In this document: piece by piece, positions 33,205-46,689 of the stretch | Layout: every line of letters starts with the position of its first letter | Position numbering within the stretch: the stretch's first letter is position 1 | NCBI RefSeq assembly: GCF_008728515.1 | Contig: NC_044990.1 | Location: forward strand, 12,111,156 to 12,175,155 | Length of the DNA: 64,000 nt | Reading direction: 5' to 3' | Source: Papio anubis | Lineage: Eukaryota; Chordata; Mammalia; Primates; Cercopithecidae | Translations under genes and position numbers: made by a program | Notes under the pieces: generated by a model | What the model saw: the letters and a program-made list of their open reading frames with translations, nothing else | Database searches by the model: none | What the model was told of the DNA's origin: nothing

Positions 33205-33792
33205 GATGACTACCTCTCTACATTCAGTCTGGCCACTTCAAACCCATGTTTATTTATTCATCTTTCTAGGCTGCTCTTTGTATCCTATTACTGGTCTACT
33301 TAAAAGCCCTCAGGAGCTTCCTATTACCTATCAAATAAATTTCAAACTCACTGCAGTCTGGCCTCAAACTTTTTTCCAACCTTATCATCTGTATTTCCTA
33401 TAACCGCCACATGTCACTGAATGTGGACTATATTCTTAATTGCTCAAATCATACTTTTCAACTCATTCTGTTGCCCTGCTTAGGACAACTCTCTGTGATT
33501 TTTGCCCGGTGGAAACACAACTTCTTCCCACGGTTCAGGCCCAGTGGTCTTCCCTCTTTACTTTACCACTCTGTTGCCTACACATACTTCTGAGTGCCCA
33601 TTTTGATAGCCTGTTAGTCACTAAGTCATATGTCCCCTTGATTTGTCAACATTTATGACAGTTTATATGTCTTATCACACTTACTTATAATCTCCTTGAA
33701 GGCAGTGATCATGTTTTATATAATTTTTGCATCATACACAATCCCAGAAAAGATCTTGCACACAATTGGCTTTGAACAAATATTTGTTGAGA
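33205..33792 (+). repeat. L2 LINE 3' region
   Basis: About 590 bp in sense: 'aaaagccctcaggagcttcc', 'aaataaatttcaaactcact', 'gcagtctggcctcaaacttt', then the terminal 'ataatctccttgaaggcagt', 'gatcatgttttatataattt' and 'gaacaaatatttgttgaga'. The MIR just upstream abuts it directly. Confidence 0.8.
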
Positions 33793-35309
33793 TACTGACT
33801 AGGCTAGGTTCTCCAATAGAAGAGCTGATGCAGAAAAAGCGGTCTCTGTTTCTGAAATGTAGTCTCTCTTAAATATTTGTGATAAGTTACTGCTACGTTG
33901 CTAAAGTTGAATTCATGAGAAATTTATCACTATCTTATCGTAATCCTTCCAGGTGGAACACAAACTCGAGTGCAGCAGTGTCAGCAGACAGCTAACGGCT
34001 CTGTAGAGGGTGGGTCCTGGTTTTTCAAGGACAGTACACTTTCACAGAAGGGAGAGGGTTGGTTCCATGTTCCCAGACCGGAACCCACCTACTCAAATTC
34101 GAAGGAAGACACATAAAAGGGCAAAAACTGATGAAGTCATAACCTTATGATTACCCAGTCAGCTAACAAGAAATCCTCGCTCAACCCGCCAGTAATGACA
34201 GGCATGGACACTCTCTGACAAAGGGATAGATGCTGAAGCAATGGAACAATAAACCCTAAACCAACAACAACGACAACCCAACAGCTATCGTGAGAACTGA
34301 AACTCTTCCACTGTGCCTCCACTCTCCCTACACAGACATCCATCCCCACACCCATGACATTCCTCAGAGCCTGTTTAAGGTTCACCCATCAAACTCTGCT
34401 GTGATGGTATTTGAATGCGTTGTTATATCCCAAGGACCTGAGAGCTCCTGACACAGAGTAGCTATTTCACGAACTATCTCGTGAGTGAGCGGTTAAGTGA
34501 ATGAATGATTAGGTTCCCCTGTACAGAAATAGAAACACAATAAATGCACTTCATTTTTTGTAAGCCAGTGGGGTTACAACAAATTCAAGATCCAATGTTT
34601 TGAGTTTGGCAAAACGTAGTTGGATCAGAAGACTTAAACGGCTGTCTTTGACAAGAAGCCGAGGAGATTCTGGCCATGGAAGATACATTGCCTCTGCTGC
34701 CGGGCCGTCTCTTTCCTTCTCGGCTGTGGAGCAGGCTGCGAACTAGAGGGTGGGGTGAAGGGTGCTGTCCCAGGCTTCTTCTGGGCTTATCTTACCACAT
34801 CTTGTGAGAGGAGTTGGGACCACATATTATTAGTTCCCTGTTAGCTGTACTGCTAAGGCAAATGTCTGAAAGATTCTATGCTTCGTTTTGGGAAGTTGGA
34901 CTTGAAATATTAAGAGTAGACAACTTCTGTCAACTTCATGCTAGAGATGAAGTTCATACACTGGACTTCTGGGGGTTGGTCTCATTTGTTTAAGGACAAA
35001 ACATATTATCTATCCTACCAAGAGTTCGATAGGTATCTGCTTTCACAGGTAAATACCCTGGATCAGAAAACTCCCTGCTAAAATTGCACAGTTTCTGAGC
35101 TACCCTTGTCATACTTTTTCTTCCTCTGAGGATACTTTAAATACTCATTTCAGATCCAGTAGGACTGTGGCTGTTCTTTAGCTTCCACTTTATGTATTTA
35201 TCTAAGCTTGAGTATTTTCATCTTCCCCATAAGTAGTTCATCCATAGCAGAACTGGCTGTGTGGCTGACTGTTAATGTCCTTTTTTTGTTTTCCCTTTAG
35301 AGTAACATA
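33793..35309. other. Unassigned intronic sequence
   Basis: No gene recognised. Bases 34430-34515 weakly resemble an L2 terminus ('ctgacacagagtagctattt', 'gtgaatgaatgattaggttc'). Confidence 0.5.
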
Positions 35310-35545
35310 CATTGAGCCCTGAGTAAGAGCCAGGCTCTGTGATAAGCACTTTGCAGGCATGAGAACACTTATTCTTAAATCAACTGTAGGCAGAAGATGT
35401 TGTTGTTATTATTATTATTCCCATGTTAGATGAGGAAATAGGCTTATAGAGTTCATAGAACTTACTCAAGGTCACACAGCGCATCAGTGTGGAACTAAGA
35501 TTTGAACCTAGGTCCAGCTAACGCCAAAGCCATGCTTTAGAGAAA
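35310..35545 (-). repeat. MIR SINE (antisense)
   Basis: 'agccaggctctgtgataagc', 'tagatgaggaaataggctta', 'ctcaaggtcacacagcgcat' and 'aagatttgaacctaggtcca' give near full-length reverse-complement MIR. Confidence 0.88.
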
Positions 35546-36815
35546 TGAACATGGCCTCTACGACTACAAGTTTCGGAAAATGTACAGCTTCTCAGAGCCC
35601 AACAAAAGAAACGTCTGAAAGATTCTTTCTCTAATAAATCAAGGATCTGAAGTCTTAATAACTCCACGTCAAACTATTAGCATCAATCACAAAGCACGGT
35701 AATTTATTTAAGTAGTTGTTCACTGAGCAGAGCCAGCTATAAATGAGAAATGTGTTCTGCTAAACCAAAGGCTGCCGGGAAATTTGGAGGCATGAGAAGT
35801 TAGTCTCACCCTCTTGCATAAGAAAGAAGTCAACGTAGATCTAAGTTTTTGTTGCAGCCAAAAATTTTGACAAGCCATTCCATGAGCTGGGTACTCCTCT
35901 GCCACGTAAGTGCCTTCTCTCCTCATTCACATTCCCCTCGAGCTCCACTCAGGAGATAAAAAAAAAGTCAGGATACCCAGACTTTCCAAATCATGACCAA
36001 ATGGGTAGGGTGTTTACCAATTTTTGAAGACTGTCACATAAGTATCAGCTTAGTAACTACCCTTTTCCCTAAAAACTACTATAATCAGCGTACTCAAATA
36101 CATAAAGCAAACAAAATAATGCTGATATCAAAACTATCAAACAAAACTCAAACACATTAAGGAATATGTTTATAAAGTGTGTGTTTCCGGCAACTTTCAC
36201 CCTACTTTTCTAAGACTTTCCAGCTTATGCTGTGCTAGGTAGGATGTCAGGGGAGCACCCGGCATCCCTCATCAGGCAATGTGGGATGTGTAACATCAGG
36301 GTCCTTAAGTCTCTTCAGAGTCTGACAGCCCACTGAGACCACAATAAGTACTTGGAAGCCTCCAGCTAGCCACCCACACCAGGCTCTTCTGCCTAGGAAT
36401 AGCCGGCCACACAAAATCATGGCCTTAGGCAGAAAGCCCAATTGACATTTGGAAATTCATAACTTTGAAAGCTGTGACTTACGACACTTGGACTTGTCAG
36501 AGTCCCTCAGTCTATGACACAGTATCTTTCACTTTAAAAGGTTTTATTCTCCTCCTGCTGATGGGAAATTATTAAAGGTGAAACAAAATTTATTAGCTGA
36601 GTAAAAATACAAAATATAATTCTTGACACCTCAGAATGAAGGTGAAAAATGAGAAGAAAGAAAAATGAGAGGGAAAACTAGAGTTTAAAATGACCCTAAT
36701 TAATTATATACATTTGCTCACAGTGCATCAAATACATAAAAAGAAGATTTAAAGTGAAGCTGAGAATTAGTCAAGTAGATGTTGCCTGTTTGTGAACCGA
36801 ATAAAAACAAAACAA
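35546..36815. other. Unassigned intronic sequence
   Basis: No gene or named repeat over 1.27 kb. Confidence 0.5.
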
Positions 36816-37118
36816 GGCTGGACACAGTGGCTCACGCCTGTAATCCCAGCACTTTGGGAGGCTGAGGTGGGTTGATCATCTGAGGTCAGGAGTTTGAGAT
36901 CAGCCTGCCCAACCTGGTGAAAACCCGTCTCTACCAAAAATACAAAAATTAGCTGGGTATGGTGGCAGGTGCCTGTAATCCCAGCTACTTGGGAGGCTGA
37001 GGCAGGAGAATTGCTTGAACCTGGGAGGCAGAGGTTGCGGTGACCTGAAATCACGCCATTGCACTCTAGCCTGGGCAACAGGGCGAGACTCAGTGTCAAA
37101 CAAAACAAAACAAAAAAC
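36816..37118 (+). mobile_element. AluS-type SINE
   Basis: A sense Alu from 'ggctggacacagtggctcac' to a tail of (caaaa)n units. Both monomers are complete. Confidence 0.95.
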
Positions 37119-37374
37119 CACAGAGTGGCACATTATTCCCATATCCTTGAGGAGTGATATGAATTATTATTCAAGGAAGAGAAGCAAATATGGTTATATT
37201 TTGATGCAACTGAGGACAGCAAAGAGCTGGGTCTGGCTTTATATGGCACCTGTATGCAGGCAAGCTTAGTGACCCCTAACAGATGCCAGTGTCCCTCAGG
37301 CCCTCCAGAACTGAGCACCATGCTTTCCATTTGAATTGATTTCACATTGATTACTTTTTCCTCAATTATATTAC

Positions 37375-37500
37375 AGAATAGCAGGAGCTAATATTATTCC
37401 CATTTCATAGATTCAAAAACTGAGACATGAGAGGTTAATAAAAATATCGACGATGATGTTAGGACAATCGTGCCTGAGAACCCAGGCCTCCTGTACCCAG
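37375..37500 (-). repeat. MIR SINE fragment (antisense)
   Basis: 'attattcccatttcatagat', 'tcaaaaactgagacatgaga' and 'aacccaggcctcctgtaccc' fit reverse-complement MIR with a diverged middle. Confidence 0.65.
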
Positions 37501-38764
37501 ATTTCCCGAGCTTGCCATACAAATTAGGTCTCTCCCTCTTCTGGGAACATAAGTGTTCCACTTAAGGCTCATATTATTCCTTATTCCTTTGTTTTCAAGG
37601 TTCATTTTCTTTCCCTGTGGAAGTTTTATAGCTGCATGTAATTCATATGTCAGGTTGTCTTATCCATAGTTTAGTCTGCTTATAATGGAGAATCAACACT
37701 ATCTATAGTAAAAGTTGTCTCTGGAAACCCAATTAGTGAAGAAAACCTCAAATCACACGCAACCAAGGACCCCAAAATTAACCTTTTCTCCTTAAAAATT
37801 CCCTTCCCCGCACATTCCCACAAGCACAGTCAGTTCATCAATCTCTTTATGTAAATAGCAGTCAAGAAGCCAGGGAGGACGTCTGTTTGTTATTTTTGAT
37901 CCTGTTTTGCTTCTGGCAAAATTTCACAAACACCAGAAGTTGGCAGAGCATGATACTTTTTTCTGACTGGCTACTGTTAGCTAGCAACAAGTGCAGAGTA
38001 CAACTGCAACTATTCTGGTCTACAGGCCTCAGCTGTGACTGAGGACAGAATTGTAAAATCCGGAAGAAAAAAATCTCCACCCAAGACTTCTCTCTGAAAA
38101 TGTGGACCCTCCTTTAATACACACTTTTCTTGCACTAGAGGACGGCTGAGTTCCAGATCCGCTGTCTAGAGAACAACACAGGTCTCACCCAATTCCCACC
38201 TCACTCCTTGTACTCCCTAGTGTCAGAAAAGTCCACTGTGAAGTCACAAGAGCCCCTGAGCTCTGTGGGCCCCGGGAGCCCTGGGAAAACTTGGGGGAGA
38301 ATGGGCATCCCACCCCAGCACTTTCTAGGAAGAAGGGCAGCAGTTTGAAGGGTTGGAAGTAGAGAAAGGAAGTTGCAGGAAGAAGACTCCATACTTTCTG
38401 TGATGCCTATTCCTTAGGTAGGAACTTAGGAACCTCAGGTAAGTTAGGCACCATGCTGGATCCTGCCCTTGGGAATCCTGATGCCTTGGACATTTACTTT
38501 GGAAGCAGAGTTCTTGATAAAGAGCAGCCAGCCCTCAAGAGGGGAGTGGGAGGGTTGTTAGTATAGGATGAGCACGCGGCTTTGCTGCTGGTGGCACACT
38601 GAGGTCCTCCAACAACATGAGGGGTGGTGAGGAAGGGAGAACCAACCAGGTCTACAATGATGAAAAAAAAAAAACCCATAAAACATACAAAAAAAAAAAA
38701 CCCTTCCTGGTTCCAAGTAAACACTGCTACCTATAATTATGAAAAGACAGGGTTGCACAGTTAA
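37501..38764. other. Unassigned intronic sequence
   Basis: No gene recognised over 1.26 kb. Two short A runs (38663-38674, 38690-38700) flank 'cccataaaacatac' and make the open frames there unreliable. Confidence 0.5.
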
Positions 38765-39015
38765 GAATAACGTGGGCTCCCAGATCGTCCAGACTTGAGT
38801 ACAAAGCCCTGCTCCACCTCTCACTCACTGTGTGACTTTGGGAAAGCTTACTGAACCCCTGGAGAATGTGTTTACTCATCTGTTAGTTCTTACTATGTTT
38901 ATTTTCCAGATGAGTAAACTTAACTCTCAGGTCTTTATGAAAATTAAATGAAATAATAATATAGGTAGTGCTGAAAATAGTTCTTGGTACATCATAGTAG
39001 GTCCTCAACAAAAGT
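38765..39015 (+). repeat. MIR SINE
   Basis: 'gacttgagtacaaagccctg', 'ctcactgtgtgactttggga', 'aattaaatgaaataataata' and 'gtacatcatagtaggtcctc' give full-length MIR in sense. Confidence 0.85.
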
Positions 39016-39019
39016 AGCT

Positions 39020-39255
39020 ACAGGTTTAGTAGACCTTATCTGAAATGCTTGGCACCAGAAGTGTTTCAGATTTGAGATGTCTAAAAATGTTGGAATATTT
39101 GCATTATACTGGTTAAGCATCCTTAATCACCAAATCCGAAATTCAAAATAATCCAATGGGCATTTCCTTTGAGTGTCATGTCAGTGCTCAAGAAGTTTCA
39201 GATTCTGAAGTGTTTCAGACTTTGAATTTTCTGATTAGGGATATTCAACCTGCAT
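39020..39255. mobile_element. MER2-type Tigger DNA transposon fossil
   Basis: 'caggtttagtagaccttatc', 'tgaaatgcttggcaccagaa', 'gtgtttcagatttgagatgt', 'tttcctttgagtgtcatgtc' and the end 'ctgattagggatattcaacc' match MER2. It is flanked by TA, the mariner/Tigger target. It is the second MER2 copy in the window. Confidence 0.8.
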
Positions 39256-40602
39256 AAGTATATTGTTACTACTTTTTAAAATGTAAATATTTCAAAGGCC
39301 CAATATTGTGGTGAGAAATATAAAAGTCAAATGACCAATCCAGACCCAAATATTTCATCTAAGTACATCTTAAAGGTTAACAAACTCTGCTGACAACCTG
39401 CCTGTCCATGACAAACCCTGAGTCTTTTCACGGGTAATTCAGTGGAAATATTCTCCCATAGCCAGAGGCATGGCTTGCCTGGGCCTCTGGGTACAGCTGC
39501 ACAGACTCAAGCAGCCTGAAGGAAAGGTGACTGACAGTTAATGATCTGAAAAGAACTTGTCTCAACTCAACGTCATTCCTGGCATTATCGAACAAAGCAA
39601 TAAACCTCACAGAATGGAAGCTACAGTGTCCAGGGCCAGCTCTGCTAAGGTAACCAAAGATAGAGAAGGAGGCAAAAGTGACAGAAGAAAACCACGGGAA
39701 ACCAGCAGAAATCTAATGGCTTTGGCAGAAATGCAATTATCAATTGGGAGGTGAGGAAGTAATTTTACTCTAAATGGGGGTTGGGGAGGAGGAAAAACTG
39801 GACTCTGAAACAATCGCTCTTTTACCAGTTAATGTTTTACAATTGCAGCTGCATGCCGCCAAGTTTCCTTATTGTATCAAGTCAGTCTCCACTTATTGAT
39901 AGCGCCCTCTTGGATAAATGTGTTTTTCCATACAACAAAACTCGGTTCCAAAGGAATGATTCAGGAAAATGAAATCAGAAACATGTCAAAGTAGGAAAAC
40001 TTGCCTATGCATTTTTCAGTTCTCTGAGAGATTTCAGAGGACAGAGATTCCTAATACAAGACTATAATTTCATTGGACACATCTTCAAAATGACAATGCA
40101 AGTGGAATTGCTCCACAAAGTGTTATGCAGTACACTGGTGAAGGAATTCATACGACAAATCGCTTTTCAGGGTTTCCAAGATACCATATGCAGACAACCA
40201 ATATTTCATCCTACAAAACAAGGTTTTTGCAAGGCTGAAGATTAACATGTAACTTATGATGTATAAAACTGTACTAAAGGATGTTTCTATTCTTTCTGGA
40301 AGAATTTCTAAATAGAGGAGGACTTAAGAGTATACATATTCCATAAAATAAATAAAGGAAAAGAATCCACAATGTTTACCTGTTAAGATTTTAGTCCATT
40401 AAACTCTAAGAATAAATTTCAACAAATTGATAGTGATCAGATCTGTAGGCAGTCTTTCATAGCTGAAGAATTCAACAGATATGAAGCATATTCCTCAATC
40501 AAAAGGAATGAAATCCTTAGAGGAAATGGGCAATTAAAGTTTCTTGAATAATTTGTTTGAATTAGTACGAGAGCTTAGTTTTGAAGTTGTCAAGTGGGCA
40601 TT
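39256..40602. other. Unassigned intronic sequence
   Basis: No gene or named repeat over 1.35 kb. Confidence 0.5.
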
Positions 40603-40613
40603 AGAAAATTTAT

Positions 40614-40920
40614 GGCCGGGCGCGGTGGCTCAAGCCTGTAATCCCAGCACTTTGGGAGGCCGAGACGGGCGGATCACAAGATCAGGAGATCGAGACCATC
40701 CTGGCTAACCCGGTGAAACCCCGTCTCTACTAAAAAATACAAAAAACTTGCCGGGCGAGGTGGCGGGCGCCTGTAGTCCCAGCTACTCTGGAGGCTGAGG
40801 CAGGAGAATGGCGTGAACCCGGGAGGCGGAGCTTGCAGTGAGCTGAGATCCGGCCACTGCACTCCAGCCTGGGCGACAGAGCGAGACTCCGTCTCAAAAA
40901 AAAAAAAAAAAAAAAGAAAA
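40614..40920 (+). mobile_element. AluY-type SINE (young, cercopithecid-like)
   Basis: A full-length sense Alu from 'ggccgggcgcggtggctcaa' to an A tail, with almost all CpGs intact. The 10-bp target duplication agaaaattta occurs at 40603-40612 and 40921-40930. The 'gagacgggcggatcac', 'aggtggcgggcgcctgtagt' and 'gagatccggccactgc' states are the main evidence for an Old World monkey source. Confidence 0.97.
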
Positions 40921-40930
40921 AGAAAATTTA

Positions 40931-41325
40931 CATGCATTGTACAGCACTTTTTCTCTATTTCTCTCCACAAAGACATGTAAAGCTGGAAAGGTTCACAAAA
41001 TTAACAAAGATCTCAAAGTTAACCTCAGTTTAGAAAAATCACAAGAATTTGAGAGAGGAGTTCAGATTTTGTTAAAGATATATTCTTATTCTTTCATTCA
41101 TTTTCTTTCAGCTTTTGATGAACGTTTTCTCAGTATCCTATGCTGAAAACAGGTAGATACTAATATCGATCTTCAAGGGAGGGCTGTTATGAGTGTTGAA
41201 TAAGACAAAAACAAGGAAGCGACCAGCACAATGCTGGTAAGCAGAGGCATATCATAAACATCAGCCTCCCTTTTTTTTTTTTTTTTGATGTAACAAATAA
41301 AATTGGGAAATAAATATTTGATTCA
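40931..41325. other. Unassigned intronic sequence
   Basis: No gene; a T16 run near 41272-41286. Confidence 0.5.
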
Positions 41326-41704
41326 TGTAATGGATGAATTGCATCTCCCTATAATTCGTGTGTTGAAGTCCTTGCTTGCAATACCTTAGAGTGTGAGTAT
41401 ATTTGAAGATAGGGCCCTTACAGAGGTCATTAAGATAAAATTAGATCATATGGGTGGGCCCCAATCCAGTATGACTGGTGTCTTTACAAGAGGAGATGAA
41501 GACACAGACACACACGGAAGGGAGACCAGGTGAAGACTGCAAGAAGGCAGCCGTCAGCAAGTCCAGGAGAGAGGCCTCCAAAGGAACCAATCCTGCCGGC
41601 ACCTTGTTCTCAACTTCCAACCTCCAGAATTGTGAAGCATATTTTTGGGATTAAGTCACCCAGTCTCCGGTACTTTATTACTGCAGCCCCAGCAAACTAA
41701 GACA
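41326..41704 (+). mobile_element. MLT1-type MaLR solo LTR
   Basis: It starts 'tgtaatggatgaattgcatc' and has 'gtgttgaagtccttgcttgc', 'tgggtgggccccaatccagt', 'ggagagaggcctccaaagga', 'cagaattgtgaagcatattt' and the end 'cagcaaactaagaca'. It is a complete LTR of about 379 bp in the MLT1 group. No internal viral sequence. Confidence 0.85.
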
Positions 41705-42564
41705 GTCATTCAAAGCATTAGCATGTTTTATAATTTTTAAGTTGTTTTCCATGACGAATGTAGCACTAGCCTTTGTGCAAATTGGCTTTCCAGAACCTCA
41801 GTTACAGATTGATCCGTTCACCCCTCATATGGAAGAGAAAACGTAAATCTGGAAGACTTAGGTGACTTATCCAAGATCACCCCACCCTGGGTTTGGTGGC
41901 CTCCCGCTGCCATCACTGGAGGAACAAAAATAGATATCGCATTGCTTTGAAAAGATGGCTGTTAAATAGATATTTGAGTTCTAAGGAACACAGTTTTAAG
42001 CCCAAATGTCCCGTCTATTAGCAATTAATGATGTTTGCCTCAGACTTCGTTCCTACTCCCTTACCCCCACCAAGAACCTCCCAGCCCTTCAGTTTAATGT
42101 GAGGCACAGCCCCTTTCCTCCAGCACTCCTGCCCTCTCATCTTAGCATTTACCACCAAGTGATTCCGACAGCTAGGAACACTTTCTGCCAAGAACTGTCT
42201 TTCACTGCTACAAGGTAAAGTTCAACGGGCTTTACTATTTATCTGTAGGACCTGAAGACTGGCCTAAACCCACCATTTCAGGCCAGTTCAGGGCAACTTG
42301 AGAGAGAGCAATTGCTATCCATAGGAAACCACAATTGGAAAAGGCAATGGTTTTCATTACGGTTTAAGAAAAAAAAAACCTCTTTTGTTTCAAATTTTCT
42401 GGAAGACCTTTTTGAGGACACACACAAAAAATGTGGCATTATGTATGTCTGCCATAGTAAACATGATACAGAGTGTGTAACTTACTCAAACATAATTCAC
42501 TCTTCAGTTGATGATTCAGCAGTTTGAAGGGTCATATGTACATGGATGTTTAATAATCATTTTG
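41705..42564. other. Unassigned intronic sequence
   Basis: No gene. Bases 41830-41890 are faintly MIR-like ('taggtgacttatccaagatc'). Confidence 0.5.
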
Positions 42565-42790
42565 TCTTAAATTGAGCACTTAGTATGTGCCAGACACTGT
42601 GATCTGTGTTTGATTATAGTCTCTCGTTTAATCCTTGCAATAACTGAGATAGTTGCTCTTATTAATGCCATTTTACCCACAGGGGAACAAAAGCTAAGAA
42701 GCATTAAGTAACTCGTCCAAGGTCACTCTATGGGGATGATGTAGAGCTAGAGTTCAAATTCAAGTGTACACGACTCCAAAGCCCTCTAAA
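42565..42790 (-). repeat. MIR SINE (antisense)
   Basis: 'gagcacttagtatgtgccag', 'ctctcgtttaatccttgcaa', 'gtaactcgtccaaggtcact' and 'gttcaaattcaagtgtacac' give near full-length reverse-complement MIR. Confidence 0.88.
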
Positions 42791-42960
42791 TTAGAGTTAT
42801 AGAAAGTTTGGAGTTTGGATTGATGGACAACATCCCTGAGACATTCTTGATTCCACAGGAATCAAAGCTATTTGTAATCACAGGGCTATTTGTAAAAGAG
42901 AAGAAAAGGTGTCTTGAAATTCAACCAACATGTTTCAATTATTTGCTCCTAAGAACGACG

Positions 42961-43107
42961 GAAGTTTCAACATTCTGCCAACAGAGTAACTCCTGGAAGA
43001 CTGGCACAAAAGAAGGCACAAGGCAAATACCCATCTCTGTATACCCCGTGCTACTGTGTCATGTACTGCTCCAGGCAACGCCAATGGATTGGCCACCCTG
43101 GCCAATG
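42961..43107 (+). repeat. 147-bp duplicated segment, copy 1
   Basis: From 'gaagtttcaacattctgcca' to 'ccaccctggccaatg'. The same segment recurs at 46690-46836 in the same orientation with no indels and, by my count, 7 mismatches (about 95% identity). Flanks differ on both sides. I cannot assign it to a repeat family; see findings. Confidence 0.9.
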
Positions 43108-46100
43108 ATAACACATAAAAATTCCACTCAGTATGGGGACCAATAGATAATGAACACAGTCAGTGGAATTCCCTTGCAGGTCTCTTCAAGATATTCTGCA
43201 AGACTGATTTCCCTTCTTTTTGCCAAGATTTTTTCCTCCTTCTTCTAGGAAGTCAGTGATAAAAATATTTAAGCAGCTTTGTCTGCCTTAGACCTTCCAC
43301 CTAAAAGTACAGCAAGTGGAATGGAATGCTAACATGAGGATCCAAATTTTCAGGGAAGGAGGTCAGTAGACTTTCCTGTCTGAAAGAGACCAGTGGTAAA
43401 AATGAAGGTGGTTTGATGATTAAGAACCTGTTAAACATAATGCATGGGTTTACAGAAGTCCAGACAGTAAGGGCCTTGCGATGGACTTCATGCTCTATTT
43501 TGAGAAATGCATGTAGTGGGAAACGTGTTGTGTCCCTCAAAGCATCTGGAGAAGATTCTTTAATTTTCTCAAATAAGAACTCCAGTCTATTTGAGTGAGA
43601 ATGGTTGGAATATCATTACTGCAGGATTTGTCAATCATTCTTATTTCTTATAGTAATTTTAAATATTATACATAATTTCAGGGTAGTATAACTCTCAGAG
43701 GAAAATGTGATTTTATGACTGTACATACTTTTTGAATCCAGTGTGTCATTTGGTGAATATAAATGTATAGGAAATGCTACTGTTCGCTCATAGAGATTGA
43801 ATACTAATCAAACGTTCCCGCCATCCATATGTATGATTTTCAGAATTAAGCAGGAAGGGGAGAGTTGGAATGCAGGAAGAGAATGCCTACTTCAGCTCGA
43901 AATCCTGACATGTAAATTAGGTACTTGGTGACTGCCAAGTTCCTTTCCAATCTCTCTGCATTGTTTCGCCCTTGTGTTTTATCCAACTGTTAGGAGGCAA
44001 AGCAACACAAATCATTTGTATTTTAGTCAGCTCTGCCTCTGTCAGACCTTTAAAATTCTCAGGATTCCTGTGCTGTGTGAGGGAAATCATTTGACAGTCT
44101 AGCCAGACACTAGATCTATTTCTATTGATTTTCTTTTGCTAACAGCATTAGCATTTTCTGTAATTTTGAAGTTATTTTCCAAGTTCTCCATTTAGATTAT
44201 TATAGAACTTAACCTTCTGAAAAAAAAAAAAAAAAAAGAGAGAGAGAGAATTCATGTCTTTTCAAACATTAGTATATAAATTTTCAGGGTACTCGGTCCT
44301 GCCCTAGACTGTACCAGTCCAGAATGACCACCATGGTCTTGTGTGAATTCACAGTGTGGTGGTTTGGGCTAGCCAGTATGGTAATTTCCTATGCATTCTC
44401 TTGGAGCTTTTGGATATTGTGTGAATTTCTCTCCAGAAGCATCATTCATAATGTGAATGCTAATGCGTATCTCTTTGCCAACAGGAGGAAAAACATCTTA
44501 AGAATATATTTGTGGACTTCCTGGAAATTGATAAGTTGCCGCTATAACTAAAGCAAGCAGATTTTACTAATTAGAATTATCTACATAATTTTACTTCATT
44601 CACTTCTTTTTGTCATACTAGGAGAGCTTTTATACAACCAAAGATATTTTTTGGACCATGAATTCAGCAATTCTCGGAGCCACTCATCAGTGCCTGAGCT
44701 TCAGTGAGTCCATATCCCATGTCACCTATGGCAAAGGAGAATGTGAGACTTCTGAAGAGTTTTTTGCTTCTTTCCTGTGGGGCATGATTCCACTTCCTAG
44801 CAGTAATGGAAAATCCTGAATTAGCTACAGTAATGTTAGAACCATTTGGACCTCACCAAGGACTTCAACTATATCATGGTAAGACAAAGCCAGAGCTAGA
44901 AGGCAGTAATTTCTTCCTTCTGGCTCAACAGTACCTATCTTGTAGAGTTATTTGAGGAATGGTTGTATTCTTGATGTTATAATTATTAATTCTGCCCATA
45001 TACCGACTCAGCTTTCTGTTCTGCCTACCCAAAACAGAATCTTTATGTGGTTGTTAATTTTCATAAAAAGATGGTCATCTTGCCTTTACTCAGTTGACTT
45101 TTAAAGTATTTGTGGCTGGCCTTTTTGGAAAACATAGAATACTTGCGATGTTACTCTCCAAAACACAACTTCAAAGTATCTACTGCCAAATCTATGCAAG
45201 AAGTATATTCAGAGAAAATTATCTGAAGGAAGCATAGGCCACGTACTCTCCTAGATCAGCATTTCCAAAATGTGTTCCCCAGGGAAAGCTGGTTTTGCAA
45301 TATGTGACTTCCCAGTATCCTGTGAAAAGTGTTTTCAAGATGAAATATACCAGTTTAAACACAGTTAAACTACTTTGTGCAAGATTTTCCTGAGCCTTTC
45401 ATAAGTCTGAATTTCCAGGGGAAAGGGAAAGTAGCGTTTCCCAAAATGACTTAATCACAGAAATGTTTTCTCCCTTGAATATCTGTCTAATGGGCCTAGT
45501 GTTCTGCGAAGCAGACTAATAGAAATTGCCTGTGGATAATCTCCATGCTATTTCTAGGTTAAGACAGAGAATCCAAAGACTGCATACCTGACCTCTTGTT
45601 TTTACCCACCCACCCACACCCAAATATTTCTACTGGACTACAATTTATTGTGATGCCCCCACTTTCACTGCAGGATGTTATAAGAAACGAGACTCACTAC
45701 TGAATTCACAGTAGGAGTGGTTGAAGGCACCATTCACTATAGCTTGCAGTGTTACCTTTATGAGATTTGTATAAGAAATTCCTCTCATAGGTCAAGTTCT
45801 TGGGAGAAAATTCTCCCAAAGAGCAATTTCCAGGAAAAGCTTGGCTGGTAAGTTCTTATCTTATGAACAGGGAAAAACTTCCCTTGGTTGTGTTTTCCTC
45901 TTTGCTTAGATCAGGGAAGCTCAAGCCAAATTTGCAGCTCATTTTTGCTAATTATTCAAAGCCTTACATTTTATATTTCCATGTAATATATCTTCCTAGT
46001 TTTACCTCATTAATTGGCCAACATTTCTCTTTTCATCAGATTTGTCTTTTTGCAATCTTTAGTTATATATTCTTCTATAAATGACGTCAAATCCTCTAGG

Positions 46101-46689
46101 TTATGAGGTGGAATGTAAATTAATATGTAGTATCTTTTCCCATACCAAAATCATATTTCAATTGCTCCTAGGGAGACAGCAAATATTTTTTATATGATCT
46201 TTAGTTCATTCAAATATCTGGCGTGCAATTCATGGTCAGGTTCTCTTATCTTCTTGAGTCTTCTTGATTGCCTCACTACCCTGTTGTCATAGCTAATGAA
46301 ACACAGAGAAAGTGTATATTCTTGCTAATGACATGTCTCTACTAAATCTCCATCTATTTATGTCCCTTTATATAAGAGTTTTGCCAAAACTCACTTATCA
46401 TTTGTTCTCTTTTTAAATTTGTTTTGGGTCATCAATTGATACTGCTAAGACCACTAGTAGTGACTGTTTTTTCTAACTTGTGTTTCTATCTGTGTCCTTG
46501 ATTAATTTGCTAATGAAATGAGGAATTCTACATTATAAGAGCCGACCATTATCCAAAATTTCCTAAGAACTAATGCACTGATGATTGGGGAAGGTGGGAG
46601 AGGGAAAGACATTTAAAAAAATGAATCTTTATTCACTTAAGCTAAAGTTACAGAATCCAAATTTGGTAACTGCCTGCATCTGAGCAACA
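43108..46689. other. Repeat-poor unassigned intronic sequence (3.6 kb)
   Basis: No gene recognised. Contains an A18(GA)5 tract (44222-44250). Bases 45255-45520 have features of an old hAT-type element ('gatcagcatttccaaaatgt', 'ggcctagtgttctgcgaagc'), but I cannot confirm a family. Confidence 0.5.

Noticed and set aside
42808..43146. 112-codon plus-strand frame spanning duplicate copy 1
   Set aside because: Crosses the junction between unrelated flank and duplicated segment; not conserved in copy 2.
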